NCBI RefSeq assembly: GCF_002210285.1
Contig: NZ_MWQE01000010.1
Location: 62,001-126,000 of the forward strand
Source of the DNA: Fibrobacter sp. UWR2
GTDB taxonomy: Bacteria > Fibrobacterota > Fibrobacteria > Fibrobacterales > Fibrobacteraceae
Length of the DNA stretch: 64,000 nt
Reading direction: 5' to 3'
Made by a program: the position numbers and the translations under genes. Numbering within the stretch: position 1 is the stretch's first letter; the number at the start of each line of letters is the position of its first letter. The notes beneath the pieces are model-generated. The model was not told the DNA's origin. It searched no databases and was given only the letters and a program-made list of their open reading frames with translations. Below, one piece after another: positions 17,990-27,279 of the stretch.

Positions 17990-18038
17990 TGTGCAGTAAA
18001 CATTCGTGCACAAGGTTTTACGGCATAGAGGAAGCCCC

Positions 18039-18647
18039 ATGATCGAAAGAATTAAAGGTATTCTTGCAGAAAAATCCCCCACTTTCGTGGTCGTGGACGT
18101 GAATGGAGTCGGGTACGGCGTGAACATTTCGGCCTATACCGCAGGCAAGCTACCCGAAATCGAAAACGAGGTGACGCTCCATACCTACCTCGCCGTACGC
18201 GAAGATTCGATGACGCTGTTCGGATTTGCCGACAAGACCGAAAAAGACATTTTCCTGATGTTGCTCGACGTGAACGGAGTCGGCCCCAAGATGGCGCAGC
18301 GCATCCTGAGTGGAGTCTCCCCCGCCGACCTCCTGAACATGATTGCAAGCGATAACAAGGCCGCACTTTCAAAAATCAAGGGCCTCGGCAAAAAGACCTG
18401 CGAACAGATGACGCTCAGCCTCAAAGAAAAGGCAGCAACACTCCTGCAGGCGCTTGGCAACGTAGATGGCTCAGGCGTTACCAGCATAGGCACCCTCACC
18501 GGTGCCAAAATGGAAGCCGTCCTCGCCCTTCACACGCTCGGCGTGAAGGACCCGGCAGCAGAGAAGGCCGTCGTGAAGGCGGCAGAAATCCTGGGCGACA
18601 GCGCCGATGCCGCAGCCCTTATCCCCGAGGCGCTGAAGTACTTATAA
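18039..18647 (+). CDS. ruvA: Holliday junction DNA helicase subunit RuvA
   Basis: Binds the four-way junction as a tetramer and loads RuvB for branch migration. The ATG at 18039 follows GAGGAAG by five bases. Domain I OB fold (1-65, MIERIKGILAEKSPTFVVVDVNGVGYGV), domain II with two helix-hairpin-helix motifs (LLDVNGVGPKMAQRILSG about 75-92, and KIKGLGKKTCEQM about 110-122), and the RuvB-contacting domain III at the C-terminus (ALHTLGVKDPAAEKAV). Full length for the family at 202 residues. It is followed by ruvB after 51 bases on the same strand, the common ruvAB order. Confidence 0.97.
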   Translation: MIERIKGILAEKSPTFVVVDVNGVGYGVNISAYTAGKLPEIENEVTLHTYLAVREDSMTLFGFADKTEKDIFLMLLDVNGVGPKMAQRILSGVSPADLLNMIASDNKAALSKIKGLGKKTCEQMTLSLKEKAATLLQALGNVDGSGVTSIGTLTGAKMEAVLALHTLGVKDPAAEKAVVKAAEILGDSADAAALIPEALKYL

Positions 18648-18698
18648 AAAATTTATGAATCCGGCTGGCCATCGGCCATCAGGATGACAGGTCATAAC

Positions 18699-19739
18699 AT
18701 GGAAGACAACCGCATCATTTCCCCGCAGAAGAGTTCCTTTGACGACAGCGATTCAGACAAGAATCTGAGACCGCCCAGCCTTGCCGAATTCACCGGCCAA
18801 GAAGACATCAAGGAAAGTCTTTCCATCGCCATCGAGGCTGCCAAGCACCGCGGTGACGCTCTTGACCATTGCCTTTTTGCGGGGCCACCGGGCCTCGGCA
18901 AAACCACCCTCGCAGGCATCATCGCCAAAGAGATGGGCGTAAACATCCACATTACCAGCGGGCCCGTGCTCGAGAAGGCAAGCGACCTCGCCGGGCTACT
19001 CACGAGCCTGCAGGAGAACGACGTGCTGTTTATCGACGAAATCCACCGTCTGAACCGCACCGTCGAGGAATACCTCTACCCCGCCATGGAAGATTTCCGG
19101 CTCGACATCATGCTGGATTCGGGCCCAGCAGCACGTAGCGTGAACCTGCCGCTCAAGCACTTCACCCTCGTTGGCGCCACGACCCGCAGCGGGCAACTGA
19201 CCGGACCGCTCCGCGACCGCTTCGGCCTTCAATACCGACTGGAACTCTACAACGAGAAGGACCTCGTCAAGATCCTGATGCGTAGCGCTGGTATTCTGGA
19301 TATTGAACTTTCGGAAGATGCCGCAAGAATGCTCGGCGGCAGGTGCCGCGGGACTCCCCGAATCGCGAACCGCGTGCTCCGGAGATGCCGCGACGTGGCA
19401 CAAGTTCGCGGAACCGGCATAATCGACGTACAGGCCGCAAGCAAGACTCTCGACATGCTCGGAATAGACAAGGAAGGCCTGGACCCGACGGACCGCCGTA
19501 TCCTTTCTACCATGATGGACATGTTCGATGGCGGGCCCGTAGGTATCGGCACCATCAGCGCCGCGATGGGCGAAGAGCCTAATACCATTGAAGAAGTTTA
19601 CGAACCCTACCTTATACAGAAGGGCCTCTTAAACCGCACCCCCCGCGGGCGAATCGCCACACGCAATGCCTATGAGATGTTCCACAAGAAGATTCCCCAG
19701 AATCTCGACCCCGCCTTAGACCAAATTAACTTGTTCTAA
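18699..19739 (+). CDS. ruvB: Holliday junction branch migration ATPase RuvB
   Basis: Hexameric AAA+ motor of the RuvABC complex. Walker A GPPGLGKTT (about 61-69), Walker B DEIH (about 113), sensor 1 GATTRSGQL and arginine-finger region PLRDRFG, then a winged helix at the C-terminus (GLLNRTPRGR). The start at 18699 (MEDNRI) is chosen because AGG at the earlier ATG (18684) is too close to it, while it is well spaced for this one. Length, 346 residues, is normal. Confidence 0.97.
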   Translation: MEDNRIISPQKSSFDDSDSDKNLRPPSLAEFTGQEDIKESLSIAIEAAKHRGDALDHCLFAGPPGLGKTTLAGIIAKEMGVNIHITSGPVLEKASDLAGLLTSLQENDVLFIDEIHRLNRTVEEYLYPAMEDFRLDIMLDSGPAARSVNLPLKHFTLVGATTRSGQLTGPLRDRFGLQYRLELYNEKDLVKILMRSAGILDIELSEDAARMLGGRCRGTPRIANRVLRRCRDVAQVRGTGIIDVQAASKTLDMLGIDKEGLDPTDRRILSTMMDMFDGGPVGIGTISAAMGEEPNTIEEVYEPYLIQKGLLNRTPRGRIATRNAYEMFHKKIPQNLDPALDQINLF

Positions 19740-19742
19740 AGT

Positions 19743-21275
19743 TCAGCGGAATTCCGGTGCGATCGTCATCACGAGATTCACGCCATGTAGACCATGGAAA
19801 CCCAGTTGTACGCGGAACCAGTACATATCCGGTCTGCGCACGCGTACTCCAAATCCCCAGGAATTGTAGAACCGGTCGAACGACCATTCCTTGAATCCTG
19901 GTGCATGCATCATATACTCATTGAAAAGGACCCCATCGACGTAATAGTCGATAGGCCAGCGGTACTCCATGCTCAGGCTCATCACATGGCGGGTGGACCA
20001 TGCATTGCCATAACCTCGGAACGGGAATCTCGGACCAACAATCGTGTACGCATCGACAGCCGCATGGCCCTGTTCCATTTCCCAGATATCTACAAGGCGG
20101 TACTGTAGTGCAATGACGCGACGTTCAAAAAGCGTCTCGCGTACATTTTCCGGGCGCCACATGCGCAAGGCGGCATCCCAGTTGAAGTCCGTATAGAACC
20201 GCCTGTTCTGCCGAGCTTCCTTTCTCGAAAAGTGGAATGTTTCCGCCTTGCCGAAATAGAAGTAATGCTGCAGCAAGACCTCGGTACGCATGTAGTCATG
20301 GTTCGCCCCATCGTCTACAATCGACTCCGACGCCCTGGTTCCAAGCGCATTCGAAAGATCCTGCCTCGAGATTCCGCTGTACTCACCCACAAAGACATAG
20401 CGTGCCGAGAGTTGCATACGGCTACCGCGGCTCGGCGTAAACGGGAAGTCGAGGTTATCGAACAGGATGGACGCCTCTACCGGATACTGCATAAAATGCT
20501 GGTACAACCCGTGGTCGCCGACATAGAACTTATCGTCGACAAGGATACTATCCTGCGTCTTGTTCGGGAAGTCATGCCTCTTGAAATCAACACGGCCATT
20601 GAATTCCAGGCTCCAGCGGCCATCGCTTGTCAAAGGCAAGCCGGTACGAAAATCGAACGTCATCGAGGAATCCGGCATTATGAACGATTCCTTCGTTCCC
20701 GGAATGATAAACCGGGCATCACTGTCCCAATACTTGCGGAAGCGGAGTCCCCCCAGAAGCCTCGTGCCAAAAAGCTGGTGCTTCGTGTATCGCAGATCAA
20801 TATACCAGTCACCGTTTGCAAAGTACTGTGGCGACAGAACAAGATAGTCCTTGTCCAAGAACAGGCTCCGGTGGCGGTACGTAAAGCCGAGCATCGTAGT
20901 ATTGCCCGGTTTCAAGTTCATTATCGGGTACAGGAGTACGTTACGCTTCTCGCCGAACGTAATAAGGTCAATGGATGTTTCGATAACACCATTATCAAAG
21001 GCATACTTGATAGGCTGCGCTATCGGATAGACGGCTCCGTTCAGGGCAGGCTGGATAATGTGCTCGAAAGGCCATACAAAAAAACGGGACCAGAAAGAAG
21101 ACCCCGTATCGACTGTCGCGGTATCATTCGAGACAACAGCCGAATCCACGGAAGCAGCAGACGAGGCCGTAGAATCCGCGGTCTGCGCCACCGAGAAAAC
21201 AGCCATAAACGCCAACGAGAGCAAAAGACTTCTCGGGCGCACAAATCCGATACCGATGTCTAACCATCTAGCCAT
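19743..21275 (-). CDS. Omp85-like outer-membrane beta-barrel protein
   Basis: A signal peptide (about 1-31, ending VAQTAD) and a Ser/Ala/Thr-rich stretch precede a barrel of many alternating beta strands. FDNLDFPFTPSRGSRMQLSARYVFVG (about 290-315) resembles the VRGF/late-strand region of Omp85/D15 surface antigens, though POTRA domains are missing; the N-terminal 100 residues are too short for them. The chain ends in an aromatic-basic pair (FR), close to a BAM signal. No Shine-Dalgarno is present; a TAAATT box lies eight bases before the ATG. Neighbours (ruvB convergent, VanZ-like upstream) give no functional clue. Confidence 0.65.
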   Translation of the reverse strand: MARWLDIGIGFVRPRSLLLSLAFMAVFSVAQTADSTASSAASVDSAVVSNDTATVDTGSSFWSRFFVWPFEHIIQPALNGAVYPIAQPIKYAFDNGVIETSIDLITFGEKRNVLLYPIMNLKPGNTTMLGFTYRHRSLFLDKDYLVLSPQYFANGDWYIDLRYTKHQLFGTRLLGGLRFRKYWDSDARFIIPGTKESFIMPDSSMTFDFRTGLPLTSDGRWSLEFNGRVDFKRHDFPNKTQDSILVDDKFYVGDHGLYQHFMQYPVEASILFDNLDFPFTPSRGSRMQLSARYVFVGEYSGISRQDLSNALGTRASESIVDDGANHDYMRTEVLLQHYFYFGKAETFHFSRKEARQNRRFYTDFNWDAALRMWRPENVRETLFERRVIALQYRLVDIWEMEQGHAAVDAYTIVGPRFPFRGYGNAWSTRHVMSLSMEYRWPIDYYVDGVLFNEYMMHAPGFKEWSFDRFYNSWGFGVRVRRPDMYWFRVQLGFHGLHGVNLVMTIAPEFR

Positions 21276-21309
21276 CGTGAAATAATTTATAATAATTGAG
21301 AGCGGAATG

Positions 21310-21771
21310 TTAGCCGTCTTTTTCGCGAAGCGGGTCGAACCTGTTCAGAAGCAGGCAAATGAGGGCGTATACAGAGCCTCCCGTGAGGCCCCCCAGGAGA
21401 TCGGCCACCAAGTCGAGCGGGCTACAGTCGCGGCCCTCGACAAAGCTCTGGTGGAATTCGTCGGTACAGCCATAGGCGACAACGAGTGCCGTCACGACAA
21501 GGACCCGCAGCCACTGCCTCTTGGACCATTGGGCGCGAGACCACCACATGGCAAAGCAGCCCGCAAGCGTCGCATATTCGCAGAAATGCGCCAACTTGTC
21601 CCAGACCTGCGGAAGGTCTTCCAGCTGCTCGTTAGTAAGAGACGACAGTTTGAAGATAATTGCCATGCATAGCACGGCTGGCACGGCCCGGAAAAACGGG
21701 TATTTTTCAAATAGCGATTCAAACATCCTGCCAAGAAATGTAGAAAATAAATTAATGACAAAGGATTGCAT
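21310..21771 (-). CDS. VanZ-like small membrane protein
   Basis: About four transmembrane helices in 153 residues with the family signatures DKLAHFCEYATLAG (about 60) and DEFHQSFVEGRDCSPLDLVADLLGG (about 104-128). VanZ in enterococci gives low-level teicoplanin resistance; the general role of family members is unknown and a link to resistance should not be assumed. The start could also be the ATG at 21726. The gene is divergent from rlmI across 77 bases and lies upstream of the Omp85-like gene on the same strand. Confidence 0.8.
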   Translation of the reverse strand: MQSFVINLFSTFLGRMFESLFEKYPFFRAVPAVLCMAIIFKLSSLTNEQLEDLPQVWDKLAHFCEYATLAGCFAMWWSRAQWSKRQWLRVLVVTALVVAYGCTDEFHQSFVEGRDCSPLDLVADLLGGLTGGSVYALICLLLNRFDPLREKDG

Positions 21772-21848
21772 TTCTTTTTTCTTGTGCGAGTATCGTTTTC
21801 CGGGTATAAAAAAATTTGCATGAGGGCCATTTTTCTACATTTACGCAC

Positions 21849-23042
21849 ATGAAAGCGATTACCCTGAAGGCCGGACGCGAGAAGTCCGCATTGCGTTATC
21901 ACCCGTGGATCTTTAGCGGAGCCGTCGACGAGGTCGTCGGCGACCCTGCACTCGGCGATACCGTCGAGGTTTACAGCTACCGGAGCGACTTCCTGGGTCT
22001 TGCGGCATACTCGCCCAAGTCCCAGATCCGCGGGCGCTTCTGGACATTCGGCGAGAAGGGCAACATCGACCGAGAATTCTTCAGCGACCTGCTTGACCGG
22101 GCGATTGCCGCCCGCAAGAGCCGCGGCTTCGACATCGAGGACAAGGAGAGCGCATTCCGCCTCATCAATGCGGAAAACGACGGTATCCCCGGATGCATCA
22201 TCGACAAGTATGCCGACATCTACTCGGTGGAAATCCTTGCCGCCGGTGCGGAAGTCCACCGCAATACGATTTACGAACTCCTCGCCGAAAAGACGCACTG
22301 CCGAGGCATCTACGAGCGCTGCGATTCAGACGTGCGCAAAAAAGAAGGTCTGCCGCTCCGTACGGGAGTCGTGTACGGCGAGGTGAGCGACGAGCCCGTC
22401 ATCATCAACGAGAACGGTATCCTCTTCCCCATCGACGTGAAGAACGGGCACAAGACGGGCTACTACCTCGACCAGCGCGACGCACGCCGCCGCATCGGCG
22501 AGCTTTCAAAGGGCAAGAAAGTTTTGAACTGTTTCTGCTACACCGGCGGATTCGGGCTATACGCCCTCCGTGGCGGTTGCGAGAAGGTATACCAGGTGGA
22601 TGTTTCCAAGGACGCCCTCAAGCTCGCGAAGGAAGGCATCATGCGCAACAAGCTCAGCACCACGCATGCAACGCATGTAGAAGCGGATGTATTCCAGTAC
22701 CTGCGCAAGTGCCGCGACAAGGCTGAAACATTCGACCTCATCGTGCTGGACCCGCCCAAGTTCGTAGAGAGCAAGGACAACCTGCAGAAAGGCGCCCGCG
22801 GGTACAAGGACATCAATCTGCTCGCCATGAAGCTCTTGGCCGAAGGCGGCATGCTCGCGACTTTCAGCTGCTCCGGACTCATGGAAATGGACTTGTTCCA
22901 AAAGATTATCGCGGATGCCGCCGCCGATGCGAGACGGCGCGTTCAAATCATTGAACGCTTCGGCCAGCCCGCCGACCATCCCGTAAATACGGCCTTCCCC
23001 GAAGGCCAGTACCTCAAGGGATTGCTCGTACAGGTGGTCTAA
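21849..23042 (+). CDS. rlmI: 23S rRNA m5C methyltransferase RlmI-like
   Basis: SAM-dependent methyltransferase of the RlmI/YccW group, expected to methylate a cytosine of 23S rRNA. N-terminal PUA domain (about 1-80, KAGREKSALRYHPWIFSGAV), a middle EEHEA-like region, and a Rossmann domain with VLNCFCYTGGFGLYALRGG (motif I, about 218-236), and LDPPKFVESKDNL (motif IV, about 302). 397 residues, normal length. No Shine-Dalgarno precedes the ATG; a TACATT box seven bases upstream suggests a leaderless message. A terminator follows. Confidence 0.9.
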   Translation: MKAITLKAGREKSALRYHPWIFSGAVDEVVGDPALGDTVEVYSYRSDFLGLAAYSPKSQIRGRFWTFGEKGNIDREFFSDLLDRAIAARKSRGFDIEDKESAFRLINAENDGIPGCIIDKYADIYSVEILAAGAEVHRNTIYELLAEKTHCRGIYERCDSDVRKKEGLPLRTGVVYGEVSDEPVIINENGILFPIDVKNGHKTGYYLDQRDARRRIGELSKGKKVLNCFCYTGGFGLYALRGGCEKVYQVDVSKDALKLAKEGIMRNKLSTTHATHVEADVFQYLRKCRDKAETFDLIVLDPPKFVESKDNLQKGARGYKDINLLAMKLLAEGGMLATFSCSGLMEMDLFQKIIADAAADARRRVQIIERFGQPADHPVNTAFPEGQYLKGLLVQVV

Positions 23043-23059
23043 TTTTTCACACAAAAAAG

Positions 23060-23087
23060 ATGCCCGACCAAGTCGGGCATGACTTTT
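23060..23087. terminator. Bidirectional terminator between rlmI and GH16 genes
   Basis: A 9-bp perfect stem (23060-23068 with 23072-23080), CAA loop, A-rich before and GACTTTT after; it can serve both converging genes. Confidence 0.8.
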
Positions 23088-23106
23088 ACACTCGGGCAAG
23101 ATAACC

Positions 23107-24648
23107 CTACTTTTTAAACCGCAGGATTTCCGTGCGGTTTTTGCTTTGTACGGCAATGTGGTAAATGCCTGCAGGCAAGGCCTGCACATCAAATGTTGCC
23201 GAGCGCATTGCCCTGCGGAGCATCACCTCGCGGCCCTGCAGGTCAAGGATGCGTACCATCGCACCTTCGACAAAGCCGCTGCCGAGTTCAACAAACAGAT
23301 GATTGTCGGCATAGTGGACAGAAGTTCCATACACGCTTGCGAAATTTCCAAGATACGGAAGTGCCGTCTTGCCGGTATCCGTTACAGAGGTATCTTTCTT
23401 CGTCGGAATTTCATCATCTTTGCCGAGCAAGCGCCACATCTGGTTCCATTCCCAGTCGTCAGCCCAGCTCTGCACCACGCGTTCGCCGTCAGTCGTCGCA
23501 CGCAGGTACATGTCACTGTGCTGCATCTTCATGCGCACCACCGAGCCCTCGTAGCCGGACTGCTTTTCCATCACCACCTTCTGGTGACTGCCCGCGTTCC
23601 ATTTGTACAGGCCCATCGTAATGCCCGCATCCTTCGATTCATTCGGGGTATCCAGCGACATGTCGCCAAAGTTGATACGGTAGGTTGTCGAAGAGAGCGG
23701 CGTAATCGTCACGACGGCATTGTCGCCACTGCAGTCGCCCAGCGCTAGCTTATCCTCGGATGTTCTCACCATGCACGTACCGAAATTCATCGACATGATG
23801 CGCACCGTATCGGGTTTCGCCGGCTTGGCCTGCCACACGCGCACCCAGTCCGCTTCAAAGTAGGCGGGCTTATCAGACGTGATTTCGATGTCATCGCCAG
23901 CCCAGCCTCCGATGGCAAGGTTCACGATAATATACTGCGCCGAGAGCTGCTTGATTTCGGTCGGGCGATTGTAGCTGGCAAACTTCTTGTCATCGAAATA
24001 GAAACTGAGTGTTGACTCGTCCCACTCCACGCCATAGTTGTGGAAGCCCGCGGAACGGTCCACGTCATCGTCCTTGTGCCCACCGAAAGAGGCCTCGTGG
24101 TCCCACGCCGAGCCATGACTGTTGTACCAGCTCGGGTCGGTGTAATGCAGGTAGTAATGGTGCTGCTTGCGCGAAGCCGGAATTTCAAGAATGTCGATTT
24201 CCGGTGGCCAGCCATCTTGCAGCGTCCAGAAAGCAGGCCACGTTCCCTTTTGCCACGGGGCCTTGAAACGGCCTTCAATATAGCCGTACTTCACTTCGAA
24301 ATGATTCTTGGTATCAATCGCACCCGAGGTGTAATCGACCGGGATTTCCTTGTTGTTGAACTTCGCCTTTTTCCCGTTGGCATTCGGGTGCACCTTCTTT
24401 TCGCCCTTCAGCTTGAGCGTACCGTCGGAAACGATTACATTCTCTTCGGCGCAGTAGGCGCGGTGATTATGCGTGGGGCCCCAGTTGTACGTGGGGTTCC
24501 ACTTTTTCTTGTCTAACGAAGTTCCGTCAAAGTTGTCTTCGAACACCAATTCCCAGCCGCTGAAGTTTGCGGGAGGTTCGGCAAAAGATAGCGTCGCGGC
24601 GCACAGCACCGCAAACGATAAAGATTCAATTGAACAGATTTTTTTCAC
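23107..24648 (-). CDS. Secreted GH16 beta-glucanase (laminarinase/lichenase type)
   Basis: Endo-acting beta-1,3- or mixed-linkage glucanase. The GTG at 24648 is chosen because AGGGA sits six bases upstream; a TTG at 24654 is also in frame. Signal peptide about 1-24. The jelly-roll catalytic domain (about 28-255) contains EIDILE at 150-155, the nucleophile and acid/base pair of GH16, preceded by GTWPAFWTL. A second domain (about 260-400, ending WNQMWRLLGK) looks like a trefoil or other ligand-binding module. A sorting-like C-terminus follows (ALPAGIYHIAVQSKN). The FISUMP lipoprotein gene ends 26 bases upstream of this start on the same strand, so the two may be co-transcribed. Confidence 0.92.
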   Translation of the reverse strand: MKKICSIESLSFAVLCAATLSFAEPPANFSGWELVFEDNFDGTSLDKKKWNPTYNWGPTHNHRAYCAEENVIVSDGTLKLKGEKKVHPNANGKKAKFNNKEIPVDYTSGAIDTKNHFEVKYGYIEGRFKAPWQKGTWPAFWTLQDGWPPEIDILEIPASRKQHHYYLHYTDPSWYNSHGSAWDHEASFGGHKDDDVDRSAGFHNYGVEWDESTLSFYFDDKKFASYNRPTEIKQLSAQYIIVNLAIGGWAGDDIEITSDKPAYFEADWVRVWQAKPAKPDTVRIMSMNFGTCMVRTSEDKLALGDCSGDNAVVTITPLSSTTYRINFGDMSLDTPNESKDAGITMGLYKWNAGSHQKVVMEKQSGYEGSVVRMKMQHSDMYLRATTDGERVVQSWADDWEWNQMWRLLGKDDEIPTKKDTSVTDTGKTALPYLGNFASVYGTSVHYADNHLFVELGSGFVEGAMVRILDLQGREVMLRRAMRSATFDVQALPAGIYHIAVQSKNRTEILRFKK

Positions 24649-24673
24649 AACCAATCCCTAAACCCTGTAGGTT

Positions 24674-25666
24674 TTATTCATCCTTTACGCAACGGACCGA
24701 AAGTCCATTGATCTTTCTCACCGTATTCACGATGGCATTGTCGTTGCTGCAATCCAAGTACATGTGGTAAGCCAGGGAATCCGCAGCACCGCCGTCGGCT
24801 TCCGTGGCAGCCCACATGAGGGAAGAGCAACCGTGATAGGTAAAACCGTCCTGGGTGCTGGTAGTAAACTTCATGCCCGCGGGGAGTGCCGTAAAGCCGA
24901 AGTCATCTGTACCGCTACCTTCGTTTTCCCAACCACTCATAGACTTGAGCTTGCTAGAGCCCTTCCAAAGAATCTCGTTCAAGGAATCTGCCCCGACTTC
25001 CTGCAACAGGGATTCCCAGTCCGCCTTAGTCGGCAAGCGCCAGCCTTCGGGGCAAATCCTCTGTGCAACGTTCCACGTGTAGAGGCGACCTGCCGATTCG
25101 CAGTTCTCGGGCTTGTCCCAGTAGCACCAGTCGTTCTTGATAGAGCTCGCCGCCCCTTCAATGTCGAAGTAGTTCAAATTCTCGGCCATCCAGACCTGGC
25201 CGCCGATGGTCGTCGTCTTGTAAACATTCCCGTCACGCGGGTCCGTCATCGAGCCATAGGCAAAGTCGGGATTGTCGTGCGCACCCCTGGGGTCGTAGAA
25301 ATGCCATACGCCCAAGCTGTCAGGATCGTGACGCGCCGTATCTGCCGGACTGATGTTGAACTCTTCAAGGAAATCGGAAATTTCTTCTTCGGTCCAGGAA
25401 TAGCCCGTATCGCTAGAAGAAGCCTCTTCGCTCGAAGATGACTCAGGTATTTCGGTTTCGGCAATACCTTCGTCCAGAGCCTCAGACTCCGTGGAACCAG
25501 ATTCCGCTTCTGGAGCGGGCTGCTTTGCAGACTGCGCTACGGCGCCTTCAGCTTTTTCCACAGCACTCACGTCCCCTTCTGCACTTCCAGGATTGCCAGT
25601 ACCATTGCTACATGCGAAAAGAAACGCAGATATGGCGACCGTTGATATGAGCCGAAAATTTTTCAT
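24674..25666 (-). CDS. Fibrobacter major paralogous domain (FISUMP, TIGR02145) lipoprotein
   Basis: The ATG at 25666 follows GGGGGATTGGTC. A lipoprotein signal ends FLFAC (Cys19). An acidic Ser/Glu/Ala linker (about 25-95) leads to the FISUMP domain (about 140-330) with the hallmark MTDPRDGNVYKTTTIGGQVWMAENLNY-type opening, CPEGWRLPTKADWESLL, GFTALPAGM and the cysteine-rich end LSVRCVKDE. The family is expanded in Fibrobacter and its function is unknown, with surface exposure expected. It lies just upstream of the GH16 gene with the same orientation, which could mean a partner role in glucan binding; that is speculation. Confidence 0.9.
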   Translation of the reverse strand: MKNFRLISTVAISAFLFACSNGTGNPGSAEGDVSAVEKAEGAVAQSAKQPAPEAESGSTESEALDEGIAETEIPESSSSEEASSSDTGYSWTEEEISDFLEEFNISPADTARHDPDSLGVWHFYDPRGAHDNPDFAYGSMTDPRDGNVYKTTTIGGQVWMAENLNYFDIEGAASSIKNDWCYWDKPENCESAGRLYTWNVAQRICPEGWRLPTKADWESLLQEVGADSLNEILWKGSSKLKSMSGWENEGSGTDDFGFTALPAGMKFTTSTQDGFTYHGCSSLMWAATEADGGAADSLAYHMYLDCSNDNAIVNTVRKINGLSVRCVKDE

Positions 25667-25749
25667 GACCAATCCCCCTTTAGGATCCTTTACCTTAATC
25701 TATGTTTTTTCAAGCCAAAACGCAATAGGGAGCACCTATACGGAAAAAG

Positions 25750-25780
25750 TAAAAAGCCCCTTTGATGGGGCTCTTTTTAG
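25750..25780 (-). terminator. Terminator of the TPR protein gene
   Basis: AGCCCC/GGGGCT stem flanked by A- and T-runs (arms 25755-25760 and 25767-25772); reading the minus strand it ends in TTTTTAC, about 30 bases past the TPR stop codon. Confidence 0.75.
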
Positions 25781-25802
25781 ACATAAAGCAACTATCAACC
25801 GC

Positions 25803-27164
25803 TTAACGGGCACGACGCGGGAGTTCAGAAGCATGCCTCTCGAGCCACACGGCATCTTCGAGCGCGCGTTCGGCTTCAGTTGCCCAGTCGGATTCCGGAT
25901 ACTGCTGAACTACAGTGCGGTAGCGCGTTACGGCACTATGGAAATCACGGAGTTCGCGGTAGATATTCCCCATCTGGAGCATCGAGAAATAGTACTCATC
26001 GGTACTGACACCCTTATCAAGGAGAGCCTTGTAGACTCGCAGGGCCTCACCAAGATTGCCACTCTTGTACAGGAGGTTTGCATTCGCGACGCTGTATTCT
26101 TCGTCAGCTGCCGCAGGCGACGGAGTAACAGGCTTTTCCACCGAGGGCGCGGGTTTCGCGGCCGCCTGCGCCGGAGTCTCGGCAGATTTCTTTTCAGCAG
26201 CAGTCTCCGTCTCGGCGGCCTTTGCCGCTTCTACCGCAGCCTTCATTTCAGCAAGGCGGCTTTCGGCAGATGCACGGAACTTTCCATCGGGAGCGGCCTT
26301 CTTGAGGTATGCCGCAAGGGCCTTCTTTTCCTGGTCTGCGCGATTTGTCTTCTGGTAAACAAGAGCAAGGTAGTAGTTCGCGTCGTTACCTTGTTCCTTA
26401 TAGGCAAGTCCCTTCTTCAGGTTGAACTCCGCCTTGTCGTACTCACCCATCTCGTAACGGGTCACGCCCGCATAGAAATAGGCACCGGCATGTCCGGGCT
26501 GCTTAGCAAGAACTTCACGCCACATCGTGGCAGCTTCCTTGTACTTGCCTTCGGCAAGGAAAGCCTTGCCCTTCTCGAACGGATCGGTCGGAGCCACAGG
26601 TTCGGCACTGACAGCGGGCTTCTGGGGAGCAGGTTCCGCCACCTTTTGCGGAGCTGGAGCAGGTTCGCTCACCTTGACCGGTTCCGGAGCGGGTTCGGCA
26701 ACCTTCTGCGGAGCAGGGGGCTCAGCCTTCGGGGCTTCCGCAACAGGAGCTGCGGGAGCCGATTCAGCAGGTGCGGCAGTCTCTACAGGGGCAGCAACTT
26801 CTTCGGCAGGCCTGTTCTTCGGATCCTTCGCACGCTCCTCGGCAGCCTTCTTCTTGTCGCCCAGGGCCTCGTAAACCTTAGCGATACCTTCGTAAGCGGC
26901 GCTCATCGTCGGCTCGAACTTATAGGCAAGCCTGTAGTTCGCGATGGCCCTGCTGTAATTCTTAGTCTTCGTGTAGACTTCTGCTGCACGGAAATATGCC
27001 TCGCCATTCTTCGGTTGCTCCGCAAGAATCGCCCTGTATTCACCGAGAGCCATTTCGTAATCGCCCTTGGCCTCAAAAATGGCCCCCTGTTCAAGGCGCG
27101 GGTCGCTCGCAAGCGAGATTCCAATCGAAAGAACCAGTAAAACGGCAGAAAGTCGAATATTCAT
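25803..27164 (-). CDS. Periplasmic tetratricopeptide-repeat protein with Pro/Ala/Glu-rich linkers
   Basis: The ATG at 27164 (MNIRLSAVLL) is chosen because it begins a clear signal peptide; the open frame extends 31 codons further without a start signal. TPR motifs occur near 25-115 (GAIFEAKGDYEMALGEYRA, GEAYFRAAEVYTKTKNYSRA), 200-290 (KGKAFLAEGKYKEAATMWRE) and 370-440 (NLGEALRVYKALLDKG, GNIYRELRDFHSAVTRYR), separated by two low-complexity Pro/Ala/Glu segments. The last block resembles YbgF/BamD-type TPRs. It likely scaffolds protein assembly in the periplasm; partner unknown. A TAAATT box eight bases before the ATG with no Shine-Dalgarno suggests a leaderless message. Confidence 0.75.
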   Translation of the reverse strand: MNIRLSAVLLVLSIGISLASDPRLEQGAIFEAKGDYEMALGEYRAILAEQPKNGEAYFRAAEVYTKTKNYSRAIANYRLAYKFEPTMSAAYEGIAKVYEALGDKKKAAEERAKDPKNRPAEEVAAPVETAAPAESAPAAPVAEAPKAEPPAPQKVAEPAPEPVKVSEPAPAPQKVAEPAPQKPAVSAEPVAPTDPFEKGKAFLAEGKYKEAATMWREVLAKQPGHAGAYFYAGVTRYEMGEYDKAEFNLKKGLAYKEQGNDANYYLALVYQKTNRADQEKKALAAYLKKAAPDGKFRASAESRLAEMKAAVEAAKAAETETAAEKKSAETPAQAAAKPAPSVEKPVTPSPAAADEEYSVANANLLYKSGNLGEALRVYKALLDKGVSTDEYYFSMLQMGNIYRELRDFHSAVTRYRTVVQQYPESDWATEAERALEDAVWLERHASELPRRAR

Positions 27165-27190
27165 GTAACGACAATTTAGAAAAAATATCC

Positions 27191-27240
27191 AAAAAAAATG
27201 GCACGCGACAATGAATTGAAGGTCTTTCACGTCACGTGCC
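27191..27240 (-). terminator. Terminator of the second PL1 gene
   Basis: On the minus strand a 10-bp stem (arms 27231-27240 and 27200-27209, one G-T pair) with a loop of about 21 bases, followed by ATTTTTTTT. Confidence 0.6.
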
Positions 27241-27279
27241 AACACCCGGGTCCACACCCGTGCATATTTAGGGGGGAGG

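Noticed and set aside
17940-18038. LexA/SOS box upstream of ruvAB
   Set aside because: A good sigma-70 promoter is present but no convincing CTGT-type or GAAC-type palindrome overlaps it.
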